A stretch of DNA of 64,000 nt from Caldinitratiruptor microaerophilus. GTDB taxonomy: Bacteria; Bacillota; Sulfobacillia; Symbiobacteriales; ZC4RG38. Below the pieces are notes generated by a model. It searched no databases. It was not told the DNA's origin and saw only the letters and a list, made by a program, of their open reading frames with translations. Shown one piece after another: positions 15,533 to 22,911 of the stretch. Numbering within the stretch: position 1 is the stretch's first letter; each line of letters begins with the position of its first letter. Made by a program: the position numbers and the translations under genes. The DNA is taken from NCBI RefSeq assembly GCF_025999835.1, contig NZ_AP025628.1:3348001-3412000 (forward strand), in the 5' to 3' direction.

Positions 15533-16956
15533 CCCGGTCCCGGGGGCTCCTGGCGGCGTGCCTGTGCCTCGGCCTGGCGGTCGCCACGCCCGCGAGGGCC
15601 TCGGAGGGCCGCACCCTGACGGTCTCGGCCGCCGGACCCTACGGGACGCTGGCGGCGGCCCTGGCGGCTGCCCGGCCCGGCGACACGGTCGAGGTCCGCG
15701 GGGGGCACCATCCGGGGCCGGTGGTCGTCGACCGCTCCGTCCGTCTGGTCGGGGTCGGCAGCCCCGTCATCGACGGCGGGCGCGAGGGGACCGTGGTGCG
15801 CATCACCGCCCCGGGGGCCGCGCTGGTGGGCTTCGTGGTCACCGGGAGCGGCGACAGCTTCGACCGGGAGGACGCCGGGATCGCCGTGGAAGCCCCCGGG
15901 GTCGTCGTGGAAGGCAACACGGTGCGTGACTCGCTCTTCGGCATCTACCTGCGGCGGGCGCACGGCGCGGTGGTGGCCCGCAACCGGGTGGAAGGCCGGG
16001 AGGCCGTCCAGGCGGGCGAGCGCGGGGACGCGATCCGGGTCTGGTCTTCGGACCGTGTCGTGTTGCGGGAGAACCGGGTGCGGCACGGGCGGGACGTGAT
16101 CCTCTGGTTCGTCCGGGATGGCGTCATGGAAGGCAACGAGGTCTCGGACAGCCGCTACGGAGTCCATCTGATGTACACGGCCGGCGTGCGGCTCGAGGGG
16201 AACTACCTCCACCACAACTCGGTCGGCGCGTACGCCATGTACTGCGAGGACACGATCATCCGGCGAAACCGGCTCGAAGACAACCGGGGGCCGAGCGGCT
16301 ACGGGATCGGGCTCAAGGACGCCGACTCGCTCACGGTCGAGGAGAACTGGCTCGCCCGCAACCGCGTGGGGGTCTACTTCGACAACTCCCCCCGGTCCTT
16401 CACGACCCGGAACCGCTGGCACCGCAACGCCCTCGTGGGCAACGACATCGCCCTGGCCTTCCTCCCGTCGGTCCGGTACAACGTCTTCCGCGACAACAGC
16501 TTCATCGACAACCACGAGCAGGTGGCGATCCAGGGCGGCGGCCACTTCGCCGGCAACGAGTGGGCGGAGGGCGGCCGCGGCAACTACTGGAGCGACTACG
16601 GCGGCTACGACCGGGACGGGGACGGCGTGGGGGACCTACCCTACCGGCCCCAGAGCCTCTTCGAGAGCCTCATGGACCGCCGGCCGGAGCTGCGGTGGTT
16701 CCTGCATAGCCCGGCGGCCTTGGCCGTCGACATGGCGGCCCGGGCCTTACCGGCGGTGGCCCCCCGGCCCAAGCTGGAGGATACCCGACCGCTCCTGGCC
16801 CCCGTCCTGCCCGCCTGGTACCATCCGGGCGGGGGTGGTGCGGATCCCCGGCTCCTGACGGTGTCGGCCCTGCTCGTGCTGCTCGGCGTGGCGGGGCTGT
16901 GGTGCGGGCTCGGCGTGAAAGGGGGGACCCGACTGTGGTCGAGGTCGAGCACCTGA
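15529..16956 (+). CDS. nosD: NosD copper-site maturation protein
   Basis: 475 residues. A signal peptide (RGLLAACLCLGLAVATPARAS) precedes a right-handed parallel beta-helix of repeated turns, e.g. VVVEGNTVRDSLFGIYL, MEGNEVSDSRYGVHLM and LEGNYLHHNSVGAYAM. This ends in GNYWSDYGGYDRDGDGVGDLPY, the family's conserved block. A C-terminal membrane helix (about 440-460) anchors it. With NosF and NosY it forms the ABC-type complex needed to assemble the CuZ site of NosZ. The 3' end overlaps nosF by 22 nt. Confidence 0.95.
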   Translation: MTRSRGLLAACLCLGLAVATPARASEGRTLTVSAAGPYGTLAAALAAARPGDTVEVRGGHHPGPVVVDRSVRLVGVGSPVIDGGREGTVVRITAPGAALVGFVVTGSGDSFDREDAGIAVEAPGVVVEGNTVRDSLFGIYLRRAHGAVVARNRVEGREAVQAGERGDAIRVWSSDRVVLRENRVRHGRDVILWFVRDGVMEGNEVSDSRYGVHLMYTAGVRLEGNYLHHNSVGAYAMYCEDTIIRRNRLEDNRGPSGYGIGLKDADSLTVEENWLARNRVGVYFDNSPRSFTTRNRWHRNALVGNDIALAFLPSVRYNVFRDNSFIDNHEQVAIQGGGHFAGNEWAEGGRGNYWSDYGGYDRDGDGVGDLPYRPQSLFESLMDRRPELRWFLHSPAALAVDMAARALPAVAPRPKLEDTRPLLAPVLPAWYHPGGGGADPRLLTVSALLVLLGVAGLWCGLGVKGGTRLWSRSST

Positions 16957-17654
16957 CCAAGCGGTACGGCCGGTTCGTGGCGGTGTCCGACGTGTCCTTC
17001 CGCGTGCCCGCCGGGTCCGCGGTGGCGCTGTGGGGGCACAACGGGGCGGGCAAGACGACGACGCTCCGGTGCGTGCTCGGCCTCGCCTCGTTCGAGGGCC
17101 GGATCACCGTGGACGGCCTGGACGTGCGCCGGCAGGGGCGGGAGGTGCGGCGCCGCATCGGCTACGTGCCGCAGCACCTGGCGCTGTACGACATGACCGT
17201 GAGCCAGATCCTGTCATTCTTCTGCGGCCTGCGCAAGGTCCCGCCGGAGCGGGCTCACGAGCTCCTCGAGTGGGTCGGGCTCGGGGGCATCGGGTCGCGG
17301 CCCGCCGGCACGCTCTCCGGCGGAATGCGCCAGCGCCTCGCCGTCGCCCTGGCCCTGGTGGCCGACCCCCCCGTGCTGGTGCTCGACGAGCCCACGGCCA
17401 ACCTGGACGCCCGGGCCCGGCAGGACCTCCTCGACCTCCTGGTGGCGCTGCGGCGAAAGGGGCACACGATCCTGTTCGCCTCTCACCGCCCGGGCGAGGT
17501 GCTCGACCTGGCCGACCAGGTGATCGTCATGGAGGACGGCAAGGTGAAGGCATCGGGACCGCCGCAGGCCCTGGCCCGCCTCGACCGGTCCGGGGTGGGC
17601 GTCGTGGACTTCGAGCCGGAGGGAATGCCATGGACCTCGCCGCGGTTGGCCTGA
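16935..17654 (+). CDS. nosF: NosF ABC-transporter ATPase
   Basis: 239 residues from GTG (VVEVEHLTKRYGRF); an upstream in-frame extension lies wholly inside nosD and is rejected. Walker A is GHNGAGKTT, the Q-loop YVPQH, the signature LSGGMRQRLA, Walker B VLVLDEPTANLD and the H-loop His is in FASHRPG. It powers the NosDFY complex for CuZ maturation, with NosY as the membrane part. Its stop overlaps the nosY start by 25 nt. Confidence 0.95.
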   Translation: MVEVEHLTKRYGRFVAVSDVSFRVPAGSAVALWGHNGAGKTTTLRCVLGLASFEGRITVDGLDVRRQGREVRRRIGYVPQHLALYDMTVSQILSFFCGLRKVPPERAHELLEWVGLGGIGSRPAGTLSGGMRQRLAVALALVADPPVLVLDEPTANLDARARQDLLDLLVALRRKGHTILFASHRPGEVLDLADQVIVMEDGKVKASGPPQALARLDRSGVGVVDFEPEGMPWTSPRLA

Positions 17655-18460
17655 TCGCGGGGCGGGAGCTGCGGGACTCCCTCCGTACCCGCTGGTTCGT
17701 GCTGTACACCGTCGCGTTCCTGGGGCTGGGGACGGGCCTCACCTACCTGGCCAGCTCACTGGGCGGATACAGCGGGCTCCAGGGTTTCGGGCGCACGGCG
17801 GCCGGGCTCGTGAACCTGGTGCTGCTGGTCGTCCCCCTGATGGGGCTCACGGCGGGGGCCCAGGCGGTGGCCGCCGAGCGCGAGCGCGGCACGCTCGCCT
17901 ACCTCCTGGCCCACCCGGTGACCCGGGGGGAAGTCCTGACCGGGAAGTTCCTGGGGCTTGTGGCCGCGCTGGCCCTCTCTCTGGCGCTCAGCTTCGGAGC
18001 GCTGGGCCTCGCCCTGGGCGCGACGGGGACGGGGGTGGGCGCGCTGCCCTTCGCGGGCTTCGTGGGCCTGACCCTCCTCCTGGGGCTTGTTTCGCTCGCC
18101 CTGGGGTCCCTGATCTCGGTCCTGGCCGCGCGCACGGCCGTGGCCCTGGGCGGCGCGGTGTTCGTCTGGCTGGGTCTCGTGTTCGCCGGCGACCTGGGCC
18201 TCATGAGCTCGGCGGTCCTGTTCCGGCTGGGGATCCGGGCCCTCTTCCTGAGCGCTTTCCTGAACCCGCTGCAGACCTTCAAGGTGGCGGCGGTGGCGCT
18301 CCTCCACCCGAGCCTCGACGTTCTGGGCCCGGTGGGGCTGTACGCCGCCGACACCCTCGGGCCGAAACTCCTGCCCGTGCTGACCGGCGTGCTCGTGCTG
18401 TGGGCGGCCGTGCCGCTCGTCCTGGCCCTGGTCTCGTTCACGGGGAGGGATGCAGCGTGA
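17630..18460 (+). CDS. nosY: NosY ABC-transporter permease
   Basis: 276 residues from the ATG behind GGAGGG inside the end of nosF (MDLAAVGLIAGRELRDSLRT). Six membrane helices are visible in the ABC2-permease arrangement, with the coupling element AAERERGTLAYLLAHPVTRGEVLTGK after helix 2. It is the membrane partner of NosF and NosD. Its stop TGA overlaps the GTG of nosL. Confidence 0.94.
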   Translation: MDLAAVGLIAGRELRDSLRTRWFVLYTVAFLGLGTGLTYLASSLGGYSGLQGFGRTAAGLVNLVLLVVPLMGLTAGAQAVAAERERGTLAYLLAHPVTRGEVLTGKFLGLVAALALSLALSFGALGLALGATGTGVGALPFAGFVGLTLLLGLVSLALGSLISVLAARTAVALGGAVFVWLGLVFAGDLGLMSSAVLFRLGIRALFLSAFLNPLQTFKVAAVALLHPSLDVLGPVGLYAADTLGPKLLPVLTGVLVLWAAVPLVLALVSFTGRDAA

Positions 18461-18921
18461 GGTGGCGGCAGGGGGTCGCCGTGGCGGCGCTGGCGGCCTT
18501 GCTCTTGACCGGCTGCCGCGGCGGGCGGGATCCGCGCCCGCCGGCGATCCGGTACGACCGCGACGTGTGCGCGGAGTGCGGGATGATCATCAGCGACGAG
18601 CGCTTCGCCGCGGCGTACGTCACGAAGAGCGGCGAGGCACGGTTGTTCGACGACCTCGGAGACATGCTGGTGTACGAGAAAAAAGATGATCAGGAGCCCA
18701 TCGCGTATTACGTGCACGACGTCCGCAGCCGCAAGTGGATTCCGGCAGAGGCGGCGTACTACGTGCGCGGGGAGTCCGTGAAGTCTCCGATGGGCTGGAA
18801 CATCGCAGCCTTCGAGAACGAGGCCGAGGCGCGGGAGTTCGCCGAGAAGACCGGCTCTCGGCTCATGACCTGGCAGGAGTTACGCGCTGCGGATCTAACT
18901 ATGCCTCATGCCCATAGGTAG
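18457..18921 (+). CDS. nosL: NosL copper-binding lipoprotein
   Basis: 154 residues. The signal peptide ends in lipobox LTGC. The hallmark CAECGMIISDERFAA supplies Cys and Met ligands for Cu(I), and FDDLGDML, VHDVRSRKWIPAEAAYYV and SPMGWNIAAFENEAEA are standard NosL segments. NosL hands Cu(I) to apo-NosZ through the NosDFY complex. GTG start 8 nt after GGGGAGGGA, overlapping the nosY stop. The last codons shift to lower G+C. Confidence 0.96.
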   Translation: MRWRQGVAVAALAALLLTGCRGGRDPRPPAIRYDRDVCAECGMIISDERFAAAYVTKSGEARLFDDLGDMLVYEKKDDQEPIAYYVHDVRSRKWIPAEAAYYVRGESVKSPMGWNIAAFENEAEAREFAEKTGSRLMTWQELRAADLTMPHAHR

Positions 18922-18978
18922 ATGGCAATAAACTAAACGAGTTTGACGAAAAAGGAACCGAGGAGGTCATGGTGAGGG

Positions 18979-19449
18979 ATGAAAAACAAGGGGACGATCG
19001 TTCACGAGACGGCAGGCGCCCGGCGCCGCAAGATCGCGCCGGCCGCGCTCCTCCTGGTGCTCGCGCTGGTCGCGGCGGGCTGCGGCGGGGGTACCGCCAA
19101 GAAGGAAGGCGGCGCCGGCGGCGGTGGCGGCGGCCAGGCGGCGGCCCAGAGCCTCGGCGGCGACGTCGCCAAGGGGAAGCAGGTCTACATGAGCACCTGC
19201 GCCTCGTGCCACGGGCCGAACGCCGAGGGCATGCCCGGGCTCGGCAAGAACTGGGTGACCAGCGAGTTCATCGCCAGCCAGACCGACCAGCAGCTCCTCG
19301 AGTTCATCAAGAAGGGCCGCCCGGCCACCGACCCGGCCAACACCACGAAGGTCGACATGCCCCCCAAGGGCGGTAACCCGGCGCTCACCGACGAGGACCT
19401 GATCAACGTCATCGCCTTCATGCGCTCGATCAACAAGGTGAAGAAGTGA
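18979..19449 (+). CDS. Membrane-anchored (lipoprotein) cytochrome c
   Basis: 156 residues. A Lys/Arg-rich start, lipobox VAAGC (Cys 35) and a Gly-rich flexible linker (36-60) lead to a class I c-type heme domain: heme motif CASCH (74-78), axial Met 127 in VDMPPKGG, and C-terminal helix EDLINVIAFMRS. Likely an electron donor tethered to the outer membrane face that passes electrons from the NapH-like quinol oxidase route to NosZ. It follows nosL by 57 nt with AGGAGG upstream. Confidence 0.93.
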   Translation: MKNKGTIVHETAGARRRKIAPAALLLVLALVAAGCGGGTAKKEGGAGGGGGGQAAAQSLGGDVAKGKQVYMSTCASCHGPNAEGMPGLGKNWVTSEFIASQTDQQLLEFIKKGRPATDPANTTKVDMPPKGGNPALTDEDLINVIAFMRSINKVKK

Positions 19450-19458
19450 GGCAACAAC

Positions 19459-19490
19459 CCAGGGACCCGCCCGGATGGGCGGGTCCCTGG
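19459..19490 (+). terminator. Strong hairpin after the cytochrome c gene
   Basis: A perfect 14-bp stem (CCAGGGACCCGCCC / GGGCGGGTCCCTGG) with a GGAT loop, 9 nt past the stop. GGAGG of the next gene follows at once, with no T-run, so it may be a partial terminator or an RNA-processing boundary. Confidence 0.6.
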
Positions 19491-19507
19491 CTGGAGGTGG
19501 ACAGACC

Positions 19508-20266
19508 GTGACGCGTGCTCCCTTCCTGATCGGCCTGGGGCTGGCGGCGCTCACGGCCGCCTGCGCCCCCTCGGCCGCGCCACCCAAGGCGCCGGCCGCT
19601 GCGGCGGTTCCCGCCGCCCCGGACCAGGCGGGCGAGCCCCCACCGCGCCGGGCAGTCACCCATCCCGCCCCTCCGGCCGACTTCCTCAGCTGGGTGCGGG
19701 ACCTGGACGCCCGGCAGGGCTGGCTCCTCGCCCATCGGGACGGGTTCTGGACTCCCGTGCTGGCCGGGAACGAGACGGTCGGCTGGAACGTCGCGCCGGG
19801 CGCCGGTGCCGTGGCCCTCCTGCTGGACGGCGACCCGCTTCACGCGGCCGGGCTCGACCACGACCGCCTGGATCCCGCGTCGTGGCAGCACCTCAGCCCG
19901 GGGGGCGAGCGGAAGGCCCATTCCCACCACGGGCCGGACGGGCACCGCCTGGTGCGCTTCGCCGCCGTCAACGTCCCGGCCGATCGCGTGGAGACCGAAC
20001 CTGCACAGGCCATCGAGACGCTGCTCAAGGCCAGGCCCGAACTCCTGGGGGCGAGCCCCCTCACCGGCCGGCCTGCCCTGGTGCTGCCGGGCGGTGACGG
20101 GGTGGAGGTCGGCCCGGGGACGCTCACCTTCTTCCTGCGGCTGGAACCCCTTCAGAAGGCGGGGCTCGATCCCGACCGGTTGAAGGGCTGGGAGCGGGTC
20201 CCGGCCGCGGACGGACGTCCGGAGATGATCACCCGAACGGTCGCCATTCCGGCTAGAACCGGCTGA
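19508..20266 (+). CDS. Lipoprotein of unknown function at the end of the nos cluster
   Basis: 252 residues from GTG behind GGAGGTGG; an upstream ATG lies inside the hairpin and is rejected. The signal peptide ends in lipobox LTAAC, followed by a Pro/Ala linker. The body contains two similar segments: DGDPLHAAGLDHDRLDPASW (about residues 110-129) and LEPLQKAGLDPDRLKGW (about 214-230), each ending a run of hydrophobic strands, so the fold is probably a duplicated domain. It has HSHHGPDGH in the middle, a possible metal site. No family is recognised. Position suggests a link with NosZ or cytochrome c. Confidence 0.75.
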   Translation: MTRAPFLIGLGLAALTAACAPSAAPPKAPAAAAVPAAPDQAGEPPPRRAVTHPAPPADFLSWVRDLDARQGWLLAHRDGFWTPVLAGNETVGWNVAPGAGAVALLLDGDPLHAAGLDHDRLDPASWQHLSPGGERKAHSHHGPDGHRLVRFAAVNVPADRVETEPAQAIETLLKARPELLGASPLTGRPALVLPGGDGVEVGPGTLTFFLRLEPLQKAGLDPDRLKGWERVPAADGRPEMITRTVAIPARTG

Positions 20267-21434
20267 GCCGGGTCGCGAGGGCCGCGTACCCTTCGCAGGC
20301 CCGGTACAGTTCTTCCAGGTCGACGTACTCGTCCGCGGTGTGGGCGACTTCCTCCCGCCCGGGGCCATAGCCGATGGTCGGAATCCCCATGCGCCCCATG
20401 CTCCCGGAACCGTTGGTGCAGAAGCGGTACGTGACCAGGCGTGGCTCTTGACCGGCGTCCCGCAGCGCCGCCCGGGCCCGGGTGACGAGCGGGTGTTCCG
20501 AGTCGATCCGCCAGGCGGGGGCGAAGTTGGGGGCGACGATCTCCCGGCCGGTGAAGGTGGTGAGACGGTCTTCGGCGATGGCGACGCGGGCCCGGAACTC
20601 GGGGTCGGAGGCGGCCAGCCGGTCGAGCACGGCTCGAACCTGACCGAGCACCGCCTCCGGCTCTTCGCCGACCACGAGTCGCCGGTCGACGGTGATCACG
20701 CAGCGATGCGGCACGACGGACAGGCCGGGGAAGGGCTCCGAGACGATGTCGGTCACCACGGCGATGGCGGGCCCGAGGAAAGGGTCGGTGGGCAGTTCGA
20801 GATCGGCGAGAGCCCGGATGACAGCAGCCATCTTCTCGACGGCGTTGATGCCCAGGGCCGGGTTCGAGGTGTGGGCGCTGCGCCCCAGCGTTTCGATGGT
20901 GAGTTCTGCCCGGCCACGCTGACCGACGGCGATATCGAGCCCGGTCGATTCCATGATCACCACGGATTCCGGCTGCAGCCGTTCGAGCACGCGCTCCAGC
21001 GCCGGACCCTCGACCGCCTCCTCGGCCACCGAGGCGCACACGTGCACCGTGCCGAAGTCATCGCCCGCCTGCGCCAGGAGCCCGACCCCGTACACGGCGG
21101 CGGCCAGGGCCCCCTTCATGTCGCTGGCGCCGCGTCCGTACAGGCGGCCGTCCTCCACGACGGCGGCGTAGGGCGGGTGCCGCCACCCGGACGGGTCTGC
21201 CGGGACCGTGTCCATGTGTGCGTCGAACAGGACGGAGGAACGGCCCCGGCCCCGGATGGTGCCGACGACGTTACCCCATTCGTCCACCCGGACCTCGTGG
21301 AACCCGAGCGCCTGCATCTGCGCCCGGACGAGTTCGGCCACGCCCCCCTCGCCGCCCGGCGGGCTGGGAACCTGGACCAGCCTCCGGGCGAACTCGAGGA
21401 GTTCCTGTTTCTGCGCCGCCCCGAGCTTCAGCAA
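20253..21434 (-). CDS. M20-family metallohydrolase (YgeY/ArgE-like)
   Basis: 393 residues from TTG; an in-frame stop just upstream rules out earlier starts. Zinc ligands follow the M20 pattern: His in FDAHMDTVPAD, bridging Asp in YGRGASDMKG, the catalytic Glu pair in SVAEEAVEG, and a C-terminal His in GREEVAHTADEYV. A lid/dimerisation domain sits in the middle (GRAELTIETLGRSAHTSNP). The order and wording of these motifs are closest to YgeY-type selenium-metabolism-linked hydrolases, though ArgE/DapE-like deacylases look similar. It overlaps the convergent lipoprotein gene by 14 nt. Confidence 0.88.
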   Translation of the reverse strand: MLKLGAAQKQELLEFARRLVQVPSPPGGEGGVAELVRAQMQALGFHEVRVDEWGNVVGTIRGRGRSSVLFDAHMDTVPADPSGWRHPPYAAVVEDGRLYGRGASDMKGALAAAVYGVGLLAQAGDDFGTVHVCASVAEEAVEGPALERVLERLQPESVVIMESTGLDIAVGQRGRAELTIETLGRSAHTSNPALGINAVEKMAAVIRALADLELPTDPFLGPAIAVVTDIVSEPFPGLSVVPHRCVITVDRRLVVGEEPEAVLGQVRAVLDRLAASDPEFRARVAIAEDRLTTFTGREIVAPNFAPAWRIDSEHPLVTRARAALRDAGQEPRLVTYRFCTNGSGSMGRMGIPTIGYGPGREEVAHTADEYVDLEELYRACEGYAALATRLSRF

Positions 21435-21534
21435 CGCTGCTCACATCCCCGGGAATGTAATTCACATATAGCCGCATGTATTCGTTTCGCGGGACGCCAG
21501 TCCTTTCCGAGGGTCGGTCGCCGACCGCTGCCCG

Positions 21535-21563
21535 TTGACACCGGCGCAGTGGCGGGGTATAGT
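21535..21563 (+). promoter_or_regulatory. rplJ promoter
   Basis: TTGACA (21535-21540), 17 nt, TATAGT (21558-21563): a near-consensus housekeeping sigma promoter directly before the L10 leader. Confidence 0.9.
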
Positions 21564-21569
21564 GAGGGC

Positions 21570-21730
21570 CGGCGGCCAGAGACAGCAGGTGCCTGCCCGG
21601 GCCATGCCCGGGGGGCGTAAAGGGGGGAGACCGGTGCCACCCCGGCGCCGGCCCCGGAGCCCGCCTGCCGAGGTCGGAGCAGCAAGGGGACGTGCTGCCT
21701 CCGTGCGTCTGGCCGGGGGCTTTTTCATTT
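21570..21730 (+). ncRNA. L10 (rplJ) autoregulatory leader
   Basis: The 5' leader has the two elements I associate with L10 leaders: CAGAGACAGCAGGTGCC near 21577 and GCCTGCCGAGGT near 21664, separated by strong hairpins. A distal stem (GGAGCAGCA / TGCTGCCTCC, 21676-21702) and a GC-rich block before TTTTT (21721-21725) look like the regulatory terminator. L10(L12)4 binding to this leader is known to lower rplJL expression. Confidence 0.75.
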
Positions 21731-21757
21731 CCGGTCCCGGAGGGGGTGACGATCGGG

Positions 21758-22294
21758 ATGCCGGTCCGGCCGGAAAAGGCGGCGGTCGTGGAGGAGCTCA
21801 AGGACAAGTTCCGCCGCGCCCGTGCCGTGGTTCTCGCCGACAACAGGGGCCTCACGGTGGCCGAGTCCACGAAGCTGCGCCGGCAGCTGCGTGAGGCCGG
21901 CGTCGAGCTCAAGGTGGCGAAGAACACGCTGATCCGGATTGCCGCCCAGGAGGTCGGAATCCAGGGCCTGGAGCCGCTGCTGTCCGGCCCCACCACGCTG
22001 GCGTTCGGGTACACGGACGAGGTCACGGCGCCGAAGATGATCAAGGAGTTCATCGCCCGTGACCGGAACCCCAAGCTCGAGGTCAAGGGCGGCCTGCTGG
22101 ACGGGCGGGTCATCGACGCCGAGGGCGTCCGCGCCCTGGCCGACCTGCCGCCCAGGGAGGTCCTCATCGCCCAGGTGATCGCCGGGGTGCAGGCGCCGCT
22201 CGCCGGCGTCGTGGGTGCGGTGAACGGCATCCTGGCCCAGGTCGTGTGGGCCATCGATGCCCGCATCCGCCAGCTCGAAGGGGCCACCGCGTAG
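21758..22294 (+). CDS. rplJ: 50S ribosomal protein L10
   Basis: 178 residues (MPVRPEKAAVVEELKDKFRR). It forms the base of the L7/L12 stalk on 23S rRNA. The N-terminal rRNA-binding part has ADNRGLTVAESTKLRRQLRE and KNTLIRIA, and a C-terminal helix (IAQVVWAIDARIRQLEG) binds L12 dimers. ATG is chosen; a GTG four codons earlier abuts the GGAGGGG and is too close. Confidence 0.97.
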   Translation: MPVRPEKAAVVEELKDKFRRARAVVLADNRGLTVAESTKLRRQLREAGVELKVAKNTLIRIAAQEVGIQGLEPLLSGPTTLAFGYTDEVTAPKMIKEFIARDRNPKLEVKGGLLDGRVIDAEGVRALADLPPREVLIAQVIAGVQAPLAGVVGAVNGILAQVVWAIDARIRQLEGATA

Positions 22295-22381
22295 GCGAGT
22301 CCTGCCGGGGCCGCGCCGGTGGCGGCCCCCCGTACGATCCGGTTCGCGGACACGCGTCGATCTGGAGGAGGTACATTCCCG

Positions 22382-22768
22382 ATGTCCAAGGTCGCGGAGG
22401 TCGTGGAGCTCATCAAGAACATGACGGCCCTTGAGCTGTCCGAGCTGAAGAAGGCGCTCGAGGACGAGTTCGGCGTCACCGCTGCCGCCCCGGTGGCCGT
22501 GGCGGCGCCCGGCGCGGCCGCCGCCGCCCCGGCCGCTGCCGCTCCGGCCGAGGAGAAGACGGAGTTCGACGTCATCCTCAAGAATCCCGGCGGCAACAAG
22601 ATCCAGGTCATCAAGGTCGTCCGCGAGATCACCGGTCTGGGTCTCAAGGAGGCGAAGGACCTGGTCGACGGCGCCCCCAAGCCCGTCAAGGAGAAGATCG
22701 CCAAGGCCGACGCCGAGGCCATCGCCGCCAAGCTCAAGGAGGCCGGCGCCGAGGTCGAGGTCAAGTAA
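22382..22768 (+). CDS. rplL: 50S ribosomal protein L7/L12
   Basis: 128 residues. An N-terminal dimer domain ([20 protein letters not shown]) and an Ala-rich hinge (about 38-60) lead to the C-terminal factor-binding domain ([21 protein letters not shown], then [15 protein letters not shown]). It recruits EF-Tu, EF-G and IF2. ATG lies about 10 nt after GGAGGAGG. Confidence 0.98.
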   Translation: MSKVAEVVELIKNMTALELSELKKALEDEFGVTAAAPVAVAAPGAAAAAPAAAAPAEEKTEFDVILKNPGGNKIQVIKVVREITGLGLKEAKDLVDGAPKPVKEKIAKADAEAIAAKLKEAGAEVEVK

Positions 22769-22792
22769 GACGGTACGCAGGATGCTCTGCAC

Positions 22793-22819
22793 GGCCCCGG
22801 GGTCCGTCGCCCCGGGGCC
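22793..22819 (+). terminator. Hairpin after rplL
   Basis: Perfect 10-bp stem GGCCCCGGGG / CCCCGGGGCC with a 7-nt loop, followed by a second GC stem near 22838-22860. No T-run. Likely ends or attenuates the rplJL transcript, since rpoB has its own promoter. Confidence 0.65.
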
Positions 22820-22911
22820 TGCGCCTGTCCGGACGCCGGGCCCGGCCCCGGACACGCGACTGCTCGGTGCCAGAAAGGACTCGGGCCGGCGGTCGAGTAC
22901 TCCTTTAGGGG

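Noticed and set aside
16899-16934. Upstream start for nosF adding 12 residues
   Set aside because: The extension lies in nosD and has no ribosome binding site; the GTG at 16935 matches the family start.
17030-17629. Long N-terminal extension of nosY
   Set aside because: It is the shifted frame of nosF. The ATG at 17630 has GGAGGG at correct spacing and begins the permease.
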